Assembly: GCA_017503325.1 (NCBI GenBank)
Contig: JAFVTI010000031.1
Span: forward strand, 1-56,199
Direction: 5' to 3'
Length of the DNA: 56,199 nt
Origin: Clostridia bacterium
Lineage (GTDB): Bacteria; Bacillota; Clostridia; Oscillospirales; CAG-272
This document shows, in pieces, positions 24,114 to 31,040 of the stretch. The translations under genes and the position numbers were made by a program. How positions within the stretch are numbered: the first letter of the stretch is position 1; each line of letters opens with the position of its first letter. The notes beneath the pieces are model-generated. The model searched no databases. It had not been told where the DNA came from and saw only the letters and a list, made by a program, of their open reading frames with translations.

Positions 24114-24122
24114 GTATTACAT
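24112..24122. promoter_or_regulatory. Candidate PadR operator
   Basis: The 11-base palindrome ATGTATTACAT starts inside the -10 box and covers the expected transcription start. PadR-type regulators are known to bind ATGT..ACAT dyads, so self-repression is likely (inference). Confidence 0.5.
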
Positions 24123-24137
24123 GAAAGGGGGTATTGC

Positions 24138-24458
24138 ATGGATATTCAACTCAAACGCGGCATGCTGGACGTTTGTGTCTTAGCAGCCATCAAAGATGGA
24201 GAGTCCTACGGCTATAAGATCATCAAGGATATGTCACCGTATATCACGCTTTCGGAATCCACGCTTTATACCATTCTCAAAAGACTGGAAAACGCGCAAA
24301 TGCTGACCGTCCGCTCAGCGGAGCACGGCGGCAGACTGCGAAAATATTATCAGATTACCAACAAGGGCAGGGAGCGCATTGAGGAATTCAAGAGCGAATG
24401 GCGCGAGGTCATGGTCATGTATCAATTTGTAAGTAAGGAGGATAGCGGGTATGACTAA
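24138..24458 (+). CDS. PadR-family transcriptional regulator
   Basis: A 106-residue winged-helix repressor of the short PadR subfamily: RGMLDVCVLAAIKDGESYGYKI, LSESTLYTILKRLE as recognition helix, and the wing GGRLRKYYQITNKG. Such proteins sense small molecules or stress and usually repress their own operon. AAAGGGGG precedes the ATG. It overlaps the DUF1700 gene by 8 bases. The arrangement PadR, DUF1700, DUF4097 is a recurrent envelope-stress module in Firmicutes (general knowledge). Confidence 0.9.
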   Translation: MDIQLKRGMLDVCVLAAIKDGESYGYKIIKDMSPYITLSESTLYTILKRLENAQMLTVRSAEHGGRLRKYYQITNKGRERIEEFKSEWREVMVMYQFVSKEDSGYD

Positions 24459-25095
24459 ACAGGAGTTTTTGGAGCAGCTGCAAAACGGCCTTGGTGCGCT
24501 GACTGAGTCGGACGCGCGGGAGCGACTGAATTTTTACAGCGAAATGATAGACGACCGCATGGAGGAAGGGCTTTCGGAGCAGGAGGCCGTTGCACAGATC
24601 GGTGACGTGAATGAAATCATTGCAAGCATCCTTGACGAGATCCCGCAAAGAACTCCCGAGCAGATGCTTGCCAAGATTGAGCAGCCTGCGCAGCAAAAGG
24701 AAGCTCCCAAAAAGAGGAGCAAAAAGGGCATGGAGACCTGGCAGATCGTGATGCTGATTCTGGGCGCACCGCTTTGGATACCGCTGCTGATCGCTGCGTT
24801 TTCCATTGTGATCGCGCTGATTGCAGTGCTTTGGAGCGTGGTCGGCACGCTGTGGGGGGCATTGTTCGGCACGCTTGCGGGCTGCGGTATCGGTGTGACG
24901 CTGCTGGGACTTGGCTGCATGATTGCGGGCAAATGGGTCGTGGGCACAGCACTGTTTGGCGCGGGGCTTGCATGCATAGGACTTGCCGTATTTGCGTTTT
25001 TCGCTTGTGTTTATACGACTAAGGGCGCGGCTTGGCTGACCAAAATGACCTTTGTCGGCATTGCCAAGCTGTTTACGGGAAGGAGAGATGTGTAA
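24451..25095 (+). CDS. DUF1700 (HAAS-domain) membrane protein
   Basis: A 214-residue protein with an N-terminal cytoplasmic helical HAAS domain (about 1-70, MTKQEFLEQLQNGL.. and SEQEAVAQIGDV) and a C-terminal part with about three or four membrane segments (about 92-205). HAAS domains commonly accompany PadR regulators and are thought to relay signals between them and a membrane partner. It overlaps padR at its start and the DUF4097 gene at its stop (TAATG), so the three are tightly coupled. Confidence 0.85.
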   Translation: MTKQEFLEQLQNGLGALTESDARERLNFYSEMIDDRMEEGLSEQEAVAQIGDVNEIIASILDEIPQRTPEQMLAKIEQPAQQKEAPKKRSKKGMETWQIVMLILGAPLWIPLLIAAFSIVIALIAVLWSVVGTLWGALFGTLAGCGIGVTLLGLGCMIAGKWVVGTALFGAGLACIGLAVFAFFACVYTTKGAAWLTKMTFVGIAKLFTGRRDV

Positions 25096-26051
25096 TGAAA
25101 AAGAGTATCATGATCAGTCTGATCGTCGCAGGCGCGTTGGTGCTGTTCGGTGCAGGTCTTTTTGCGGGTGCGATGACTGCAGTCGGCTGGGATTTTTCCA
25201 TTCTGAACACCTATGAGGTCGTCAACAATACCTATGACGTTGACGAACCGTTCACCAATATATCGATTGACACCGATACGGTGGATATTCGCTTTGCCAA
25301 GTCAAGTGACGGAAAGTGCCGCGTGGCAACCCGTGATACAAGTAATCACATCTATTCGGTAGCCGTTGAGGACGGAACGCTGCATATTCGGGTGGACTTC
25401 AAGGGACTTTTCGAGATCGGTATCGGAGTCTATGACTCCTTCGTGACAGTCTATCTGCCCGAAGATGCGTACGGCGCGCTGACCATCAAGGAGGACACGG
25501 GAGATATTGAGATCCCCGGGAACTTTTCATTTGAAAGCATGGACATTGAGCTGGATACCGGCGACGTTGTCAGCCATGCAGACGTGACGGGAACTTGCAG
25601 GATCGAGGCAACCACGGGAGATATCAAGGTGGAGAACGCGTCGGTCGGCGCACTTGCGCTCAGAACCACCTCGGGCGATATTGCGGTAAGCGACGTTGTA
25701 TGTGCAGGGAACTTCAGCGCGAACGTCCGCACGGGCGATACTTTTTTGACAAATCTGATCTGTACGGACTTGACCTCCACGGGTACTACCGGGGAATTGA
25801 AGCTGACCAATGTGATTACGTCGGGTAAGATTGATATCATGAGAGATACAGGCGACGTGACCTTTGAGGGCGCGGATGCCGCAAGCATCAAGGTTGAAAC
25901 CTCGACCGGTGACGTGACGGGAACGCTGCTTTCCGATAAGATATTCAGGTATAAAACAAGCACCGGGCGCGTAGAGCTCCCCCCAACCACGACGGGCGGC
26001 ATCTGCGAGATCACGACCGATACGGGGGATATCCAAATCGAATTTGAATAA
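25095..26051 (+). CDS. DUF4097-domain beta-helix-like surface protein
   Basis: A 318-residue protein with one N-terminal membrane segment (about 5-28) and an extracytoplasmic DUF4097 domain made of short repeated strands, many ending in Thr-Gly-Asp: EDTGDIEIPG, LDTGDVVSHA, ATTGDIKVEN, RDTGDVTFEG, TSTGDVTGTL and TDTGDIQIEF. This pattern predicts a right-handed beta-solenoid. The related LiaX protein of enterococci has such a domain and takes part in the response to cell-envelope stress. The start codon overlaps the DUF1700 stop; a longer frame upstream lies within that gene. Confidence 0.8.
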   Translation: MKKSIMISLIVAGALVLFGAGLFAGAMTAVGWDFSILNTYEVVNNTYDVDEPFTNISIDTDTVDIRFAKSSDGKCRVATRDTSNHIYSVAVEDGTLHIRVDFKGLFEIGIGVYDSFVTVYLPEDAYGALTIKEDTGDIEIPGNFSFESMDIELDTGDVVSHADVTGTCRIEATTGDIKVENASVGALALRTTSGDIAVSDVVCAGNFSANVRTGDTFLTNLICTDLTSTGTTGELKLTNVITSGKIDIMRDTGDVTFEGADAASIKVETSTGDVTGTLLSDKIFRYKTSTGRVELPPTTTGGICEITTDTGDIQIEFE

Positions 26052-26060
26052 AATAAAATA

Positions 26061-26094
26061 AAATAAAGCAACGGCTGCAGCCGTTGCTTTATTT
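26061..26094. terminator. Bidirectional terminator between DUF4097 and DtxR-type genes
   Basis: The perfect palindrome AAATAAAGCAACGGCTG and its inverse. Its right arm includes the stop codon of the minus-strand regulator gene (26089-26091). Confidence 0.85.
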
Positions 26095-26463
26095 ATCTGT
26101 CTTTTCCAAATACTCTCTGATCTTGACCATGCTTTGCTCGCTGATGACGTGCTCGATTTTGCAGGCGTCGGCCGAGGCGGTCTCCTCGTCAATGCCGATA
26201 GAGCAGAAAAATGCAGTCAGCGCTTTGTGACGCAGATATACGTTTTGTGCACGCGCCTCGCCCTCGGGGGTCAGCGTGATATAGCCCTGTGCGTCTACCT
26301 CAATCATGCCGTCTTCCCTCAAAAGGCCCATGGCGCGGCTGATGCTGGGCTTGGAATAGCCCGTGTAATTGACAATGTCGATGGCGCGCACGTGCTCTAA
26401 TTTATCTCGCAGCACAAGAATATTTTCAAGGTACATTTCGCCCGATTCCAGAATCTTGCTCAC
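26089..26463 (-). CDS. DtxR/MntR-family metal-dependent regulator
   Basis: A 124-residue repressor of the small DtxR/MntR type: N-terminal winged helix (KLEHVRAIDIVNYTGYSKPSISRAMGLL split over two helices) followed by the helical metal-binding and dimerisation domain with HKALTAFFCSIGI and CKIEHVIS, where Cys, Glu and His are typical ligands. No SH3-like third domain is present. A GTG start at 26463 is chosen because AAGGAGG sits 7 bases upstream; the reading frame continues upstream through the promoter. It is divergent from feoA-feoB, and two matching dyads there are its probable operators. Confidence 0.85.
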   Translation of the reverse strand: MSKILESGEMYLENILVLRDKLEHVRAIDIVNYTGYSKPSISRAMGLLREDGMIEVDAQGYITLTPEGEARAQNVYLRHKALTAFFCSIGIDEETASADACKIEHVISEQSMVKIREYLEKTDK

Positions 26464-26494
26464 GGCTATTCCTCCTTTTGATTTCTTTCCATAT

Positions 26495-26523
26495 ATTATA
26501 CCACAAACCAAACCAAAAATCAA
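26495..26523 (-). promoter_or_regulatory. Promoter of the DtxR-type regulator
   Basis: Minus-strand TTGATT (26518-26523) and TATAAT (26495-26500) with a 17-base spacer. Confidence 0.7.
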
Positions 26524-26619
26524 GTCTTTTTCGCCATGCGCATAATGCACAAAAAGCGGGCGATTTCTTTGTGCTTCATGCGTTTTTTTCATAAAGTTGA
26601 AAAAATTATTTGGAGTATA

Positions 26620-26648
26620 TTGACAAATTGTGCAAAAGGGGCTATAAT
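26620..26648 (+). promoter_or_regulatory. Promoter of the feo operon
   Basis: TTGACA at 26620-26625 and TATAAT at 26643-26648 with a 17-base spacer, just upstream of the first GTTAGC dyad. Confidence 0.8.
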
Positions 26649-26655
26649 ATTTACA

Positions 26656-26671
26656 GTTAGCACAGGCTAAC
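26656..26671. promoter_or_regulatory. Candidate metal-regulator operator 1 (feo)
   Basis: The dyad GTTAGC ACAG GCTAAC starts 8 bases after the -10 box, where a repressor would block initiation. It resembles the inner part of known DtxR/IdeR iron boxes (..GTTAG..CTAAC..). Confidence 0.65.
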
Positions 26672-26729
26672 TCGCGAAATTGCTTTGATATCAAAGCAAT
26701 TTCCGTATTCCGGAGAAAGGGGAAACGAA

Positions 26730-26954
26730 ATGAAAACGTTAAGAGACGTGAAGGTTGGACACACGGCAAAGGTGGTCAAGCTGCACGGCGAGGGCGCACT
26801 CAAGCGCCGCATCATGGATATGGGCATTACAAAGGGCGTAGAGATCTACGTGCGTAAGGTAGCACCGCTGGGAGACCCGCTGGAGCTTAACGTGCGCGGA
26901 TACGAGCTGTCCCTGCGCAAGGCCGATGCCGAGCTGATTGAAGTAGAGAATTGA
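26730..26954 (+). CDS. feoA: Ferrous iron transport protein FeoA
   Basis: A 74-residue SH3-like cytoplasmic protein needed for activity of the FeoB transporter. It shows the family pattern: LRDVKVGHTAKVVKLHG, a KRRIMDMGI block and a final LELNVRGYELSLRKADAELI. AAAGGGGAAACGAA lies before the ATG at 26730; the 15 codons of open frame upstream have no start signal. The gene is followed by a second GTTAG dyad and feoB. Confidence 0.93.
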   Translation: MKTLRDVKVGHTAKVVKLHGEGALKRRIMDMGITKGVEIYVRKVAPLGDPLELNVRGYELSLRKADAELIEVEN

Positions 26955-26978
26955 CTTACGTATTTTTTTACAATGCGG

Positions 26979-26994
26979 GTTAGCATGGACTAAC
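26979..26994. promoter_or_regulatory. Candidate metal-regulator operator 2 (between feoA and feoB)
   Basis: GTTAGC ATGG ACTAAC, extended to GG..CC at 26978-26995, matches operator 1 except in the middle. It stands 6 bases before the feoB ribosome-binding region. No well-spaced promoter accompanies it. Confidence 0.55.
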
Positions 26995-27017
26995 CAGGAA
27001 ACGGAAGGTATTTGAAC

Positions 27018-29420
27018 ATGGAACAAAGCAAGATCAGAATCGCTCTTGCAGGTAACCCGAACTCGGGTAAGACGACTCTGTTTAATGCACTCACGGGCTC
27101 CAATCAGTTTGTAGGTAACTGGCCCGGTGTCACCGTGGAAAAGAAGGAAGGCAAGATCAAGAAGCATGAAGACGTGATACTGACCGACCTGCCCGGTATT
27201 TATTCTCTTTCTCCCTATACTCCCGAAGAGGTGGTTGCAAGAAACTACTTAGTCGGTGAGCGTCCCGACGTCATTCTGAACATCGTGGACGGCTCAAATC
27301 TTGAGCGTAACCTGTATCTGACCACCCAGCTTGTTGAGCTTGGGATTCCTGTCGTGGTTACCATCAACATGATCGACGTGGTGCGCAAGAACGGCGACCA
27401 GCTGGATATTGACGCACTTTCCAAAAAGCTTGGCTGTCCTGTTGTTGAGATCTCAGCACTGAAGGGAACAGGCATTGACGAGGCTGCAGAGGTGGCAATT
27501 GCCGCTGCGGGCACAAAGGCTCCCGCTCCCTCGCATAATTTCTCGGGTGCTGTTGAGCACGCGATCGCACATATCGAGGAGGCGGCTGTACACGGAATGC
27601 CCGAGGAGCAGCAGAGATGGTACGCCATCAAGATCTTTGAGCGCGACCGCATGGTGCTTGAGCAGCTTGCCATGCCCGCGGAAAAGGTGGCACATATCGA
27701 ACACGATATCGTGATGGCCGAACAAGAGCTCGACGATGAATCCGAGAGCATCATCGCCAACGAGCGATATAATTACATTGCAACCCTGCTTTCGGGTTGC
27801 TACAAGAAAAAGAACACAAGCCGCATGACCGTATCCGACAAGATCGACAAGGTGGTCACCAACCGCGTGCTGGCGCTGCCCATCTTTGTGGTCATCATGT
27901 TCCTTGTGTACTATATCTCGGTATCCACGGTTGGTACGTGGGTGACCGACTTTACCAACGACGGCCTGTTTGGCGACGAATGGGCAGTGCCCGTGATCGG
28001 CGCGCAGAAATATAACAACGCTGTTGATGCTTACGCAGAGGAAAATCTGCTTGACAATGTAGCCATGATCCCCGTGCTCGAGCAGGCGCATGACGCCGGC
28101 GTTGTGGGCGCGGATGAGATCCTTGGCGCAGTACAGGACGGCGACCTCGGCGCGTTTGAGGAGGCTTACGGCTCTTATAACGATGCGCTGCTGGAAGCAG
28201 GCTACGACATTACATCTGATGCAGATGCGATCCTTGAAAACGCTCCCGCGATCGGAGATTACCGTGTTATGGTGCCCGGCATTCCCGTGCTGGTGGAGTC
28301 GGGACTTGACGCCATCGGCTGTGCCGATTGGCTGCAGGCGCTGGTGCTTGACGGCATCGTGGGCGGTGTCGGCGCGGTGCTTGGCTTTGTGCCTCAGATG
28401 GTCGTGCTGTTCATTCTGCTTGCATTCCTTGAGGCTTGCGGCTATATGGCGCGTATCGCATTCGTGCTGGACCGCATCTTCCGTCGCTTCGGCCTTTCGG
28501 GCAAGTCGTTTATCCCCATGCTGATCGGTACGGGCTGCGGCGTTCCCGGCATTATGGCCTCCCGTACTATTGAAAACGAAAAGGACCGCCGTATGACGGT
28601 CATCACAACCACCTTTATTCCTTGCGGTGCAAAGCTGCCCATCATCGCCATGATCGCAGGATCTCTGTTTGGCGGCGCATGGTGGATCGCACCTCTTGCG
28701 TACTTTATCGGCATTGCTGCCGTCATCGTTTCGGGTATTATCCTGAAAAAGACCAAGCTGTTTTCGGGCGAAACCTCTCCCTTTGTCATGGAGCTGCCCG
28801 CATATCACTGGCCTACTGTCTCCAATATCTGGCACAGCGTCTGGGAGAGAACCTGGTCGTTTGTCAAGAAGGCAGGCACGGTGATTCTCTTGTCCGCTAT
28901 TATCATTTGGGCAGGCTCGTCCTTCGGATTTGTGGACGGCAAGTTCCTGTTTGACCCTGAAATGGATATGGCAAACAGCCTGCTCGGTATCGTGGGTAAC
29001 GCATTCAAGTGGCTCTTTATCCCTCTGGGCTTTGGCTCTATCGAGGCAACTGTGGCAACCTTTATGGGACTTGTTGCAAAGGAAGAGGTCGTTGCGGTAT
29101 TCGGCGTGCTTGACTTTGTCGGCATGACGCAGCTGGCAGGCTTCTCCTTCCTGATCTTCAATCTGCTCTGTGCTCCTTGCTTTGCAGCAATGGGTGCGAT
29201 CAGAAGAGAAATGAACAGCGCAAAGTGGACTGCTTTTGCAATCACTTATCAGTGCGTGTTCGCATACGCCGTATCCCTGATTATTTATCAGATCGGCTCC
29301 GCCTTTACGGGTGACCTTCACATTGTGGGCTTGATCGCGGCTTTGGTTGTACTTGCCGTCGGTCTGTATTTCCTCCTGCGCCCCAATAAGTACGCCGCAA
29401 AGGCAAAGAAATCCAAGTAA
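27018..29420 (+). CDS. feoB: Ferrous iron transporter FeoB
   Basis: An 800-residue Fe(II) importer of the inner membrane. The N-terminal G domain carries GNPNSGKT (12-19), the switch region NWPGVTVEKKEG, DLPG and TINMIDVV, followed by a helical GDI-like domain and a membrane part with FeoB-specific motifs (ACGYMARIAFVLDRIFR, GTGCGVPGIMASRTIE). Between the G/GDI part and the core gate lies an extended external loop of about 100 residues. The ATG at 27018 follows GGAAGG; a TTG two codons earlier is less likely. A Cys-rich accessory gene follows 14 bases later. Confidence 0.95.
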   Translation: MEQSKIRIALAGNPNSGKTTLFNALTGSNQFVGNWPGVTVEKKEGKIKKHEDVILTDLPGIYSLSPYTPEEVVARNYLVGERPDVILNIVDGSNLERNLYLTTQLVELGIPVVVTINMIDVVRKNGDQLDIDALSKKLGCPVVEISALKGTGIDEAAEVAIAAAGTKAPAPSHNFSGAVEHAIAHIEEAAVHGMPEEQQRWYAIKIFERDRMVLEQLAMPAEKVAHIEHDIVMAEQELDDESESIIANERYNYIATLLSGCYKKKNTSRMTVSDKIDKVVTNRVLALPIFVVIMFLVYYISVSTVGTWVTDFTNDGLFGDEWAVPVIGAQKYNNAVDAYAEENLLDNVAMIPVLEQAHDAGVVGADEILGAVQDGDLGAFEEAYGSYNDALLEAGYDITSDADAILENAPAIGDYRVMVPGIPVLVESGLDAIGCADWLQALVLDGIVGGVGAVLGFVPQMVVLFILLAFLEACGYMARIAFVLDRIFRRFGLSGKSFIPMLIGTGCGVPGIMASRTIENEKDRRMTVITTTFIPCGAKLPIIAMIAGSLFGGAWWIAPLAYFIGIAAVIVSGIILKKTKLFSGETSPFVMELPAYHWPTVSNIWHSVWERTWSFVKKAGTVILLSAIIIWAGSSFGFVDGKFLFDPEMDMANSLLGIVGNAFKWLFIPLGFGSIEATVATFMGLVAKEEVVAVFGVLDFVGMTQLAGFSFLIFNLLCAPCFAAMGAIRREMNSAKWTAFAITYQCVFAYAVSLIIYQIGSAFTGDLHIVGLIAALVVLAVGLYFLLRPNKYAAKAKKSK

Positions 29421-29434
29421 ATTTGAGGTAAGCT

Positions 29435-29626
29435 ATGATCGTTTTTGATTGGTTGATTGCCAATATCGGCACCATTCTGGTCGGCTTGGCTGTACTTGCC
29501 GTGGTGGTGTTTATCATTGCACTCAAGGTGCGGGATAAGAAAAAGGGAAAATCCTCCTGCGGCTGCGGCTGCGAATCCTGTGCCATGGCAGGCAAGTGCC
29601 ACTCGGCCACGCCCGATCGGAAATAA
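29435..29626 (+). CDS. FeoB-associated Cys-rich membrane protein
   Basis: A 63-residue protein with one N-terminal membrane helix (about 10-30), a basic KVRDKKKGK stretch and a C-terminal SSCGCGCESCAMAGKC cluster. This matches the small FeoB-associated Cys-rich proteins found after feoB in Firmicutes. The cysteines may bind iron or an Fe-S cluster; the role is unproven. GAGG precedes the ATG. A terminator at 29651 ends the operon. Confidence 0.9.
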   Translation: MIVFDWLIANIGTILVGLAVLAVVVFIIALKVRDKKKGKSSCGCGCESCAMAGKCHSATPDRK

Positions 29627-29650
29627 CTGCAGAATGCAGAATTAAGGTTG

Positions 29651-29680
29651 AAAACCGCTCTTTTGAGCGGTTTTCTTCTT
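29651..29680 (+). terminator. Terminator of the feo operon
   Basis: AAAACCGCTC TTTT GAGCGGTTTT stem followed by a T-rich tail. Confidence 0.85.
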
Positions 29681-29708
29681 TTATGGCAAGCATGCATGAC
29701 TATTTTTC

Positions 29709-29737
29709 TTGACATCCAAAATGGAAAATGGTACAAT
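29709..29737 (+). promoter_or_regulatory. Promoter of the rhamnose genes
   Basis: TTGACA at 29709-29714 and TACAAT at 29732-29737, 17-base spacer. Confidence 0.75.
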
Positions 29738-29770
29738 AAAATCAGAAATCATTCAGAGGAGGTACTATCC

Positions 29771-31039
29771 ATGAAACGAGATCCCGAGCAAATTCTGCGC
29801 GCCTATGAGGACGCCAAAAAGGTTTACGCCGCATACGGTGTGGACACCGATGCTGCCATTGAGATTTTTAAGACCATTCCGATCACGCTGCACAACTGGC
29901 AGGGCGACGACGTGGTAGGATTTGAGAAGCACGAGGGCGTGCATTCCGAGAATCTTGTCACGGGCAATTATCCCGGCCGCGCAAGAAACGGCGACGAGAT
30001 GCGCATGGATATCGATACCGCATTCTCGTTCTCGCCCACAAAGCCGCGCGTCAATCTGCATTCCATGTACGGTGAGCCCGGCACGACCGAGAGAAATTTG
30101 CAGACCACCGAGGATTTCCGCGGTTGGATCGAATGGGCAAAGCAGCGTGGCTACGCCCTTGATTTCAACGTGTCCTTCTTTACGCATCCGCGCATGCTGG
30201 ACGGTTGCTCCTTGGCAAGCCCCGATAAGGCGACGCGCGAATATTGGATCAAGGCCGGCAAGAGCGGCAGAGCTATTGCAAACGACATCGGCAGAGAACT
30301 GGGCGAGGTTTGTATCAACAATATCTGGGTACCCGACGGCACCAAGGACATCCCCGCAGACCGCTTTGCATACCGTGCGCGTCTTGCCGACTCGCTGGAC
30401 GAGATCCTTTCGGTGAATTACGATAAGGCAAACGTGCGCGATGTACTGGAGGGAAAGCTGTTCGGTATCGGCACCGAGTGCTTTACGGTCGGCTCGCATG
30501 AATTCTATATCGCGTATGCCGCAACGCACGGCATCGGTGTTTGCATGGATACGGGGCATTATCATCCCACCGAATCTATCGTGGACAAGATCTCGTCCGT
30601 CTATCCTTACATTGATACGCTGCTTCTGCACATCAGCCGCGGCGTGCGCTGGGACAGCGATCACGTGCTGCTGCAGGGCGACGATCTGAGTGCCATCATG
30701 CAGCAGGTCGTGCGCGGTCATCTGTACGATTCGGGTAAGGTCTTTATGGGACTTGACTACTTCGACGCCACCGTCAACCGCGTGGCGGCTTGGGCAATCG
30801 GTCTGCGTGCAGCGGGCAAGGCGCTCTTGGACGCGCTGATCGAGCCGTATCCGCTCTTGCAAAAGGCAGAGGTTGACGGAGACCTGACCGCGCGCCTTGC
30901 GCTGCTGGATGAATTCCGCAATCTGCCGAGCAATGCGGTTTGGGATTACCTTTGCTACACCCGCGGTGTACCCGTAGGCACCGAGTGGATCGATCAGCTC
31001 AAAGCATACGAAGCAAACGTACAGAGCAAACGTGGATAA
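29771..31039 (+). CDS. rhaA: L-rhamnose isomerase
   Basis: A 422-residue cytoplasmic enzyme that converts L-rhamnose to L-rhamnulose with a divalent metal, the first step of rhamnose breakdown. Typical RhaA stretches are NWQGDDVVGFE near residue 35, NFHSMYGEPG-like NLHSMYGEPG, DFNVSFFTHP, NIWVPDGTKD, GVCMDTGHYHPTE and LGLDYFDA-like MGLDYFDAT. Length is usual. The ATG at 29771 follows GAGGTACTATCC; the upstream open frame crosses the promoter. The rhamnulokinase and aldolase genes are not in the window. An alpha-L-rhamnosidase gene follows after 1 base. Confidence 0.96.
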   Translation: MKRDPEQILRAYEDAKKVYAAYGVDTDAAIEIFKTIPITLHNWQGDDVVGFEKHEGVHSENLVTGNYPGRARNGDEMRMDIDTAFSFSPTKPRVNLHSMYGEPGTTERNLQTTEDFRGWIEWAKQRGYALDFNVSFFTHPRMLDGCSLASPDKATREYWIKAGKSGRAIANDIGRELGEVCINNIWVPDGTKDIPADRFAYRARLADSLDEILSVNYDKANVRDVLEGKLFGIGTECFTVGSHEFYIAYAATHGIGVCMDTGHYHPTESIVDKISSVYPYIDTLLLHISRGVRWDSDHVLLQGDDLSAIMQQVVRGHLYDSGKVFMGLDYFDATVNRVAAWAIGLRAAGKALLDALIEPYPLLQKAEVDGDLTARLALLDEFRNLPSNAVWDYLCYTRGVPVGTEWIDQLKAYEANVQSKRG

Positions 31040-31040
31040 T

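Noticed and set aside
26951..26974. Possible separate feoB promoter (TTGACT and TACAAT) between feoA and feoB
   Set aside because: The spacer is only 12 bases, far from the 17 used elsewhere in the window.
27453..29321. Minus-strand open frame of 622 codons opposite feoB
   Set aside because: Antisense artefact of codon bias; feoB has all its motifs on the plus strand.
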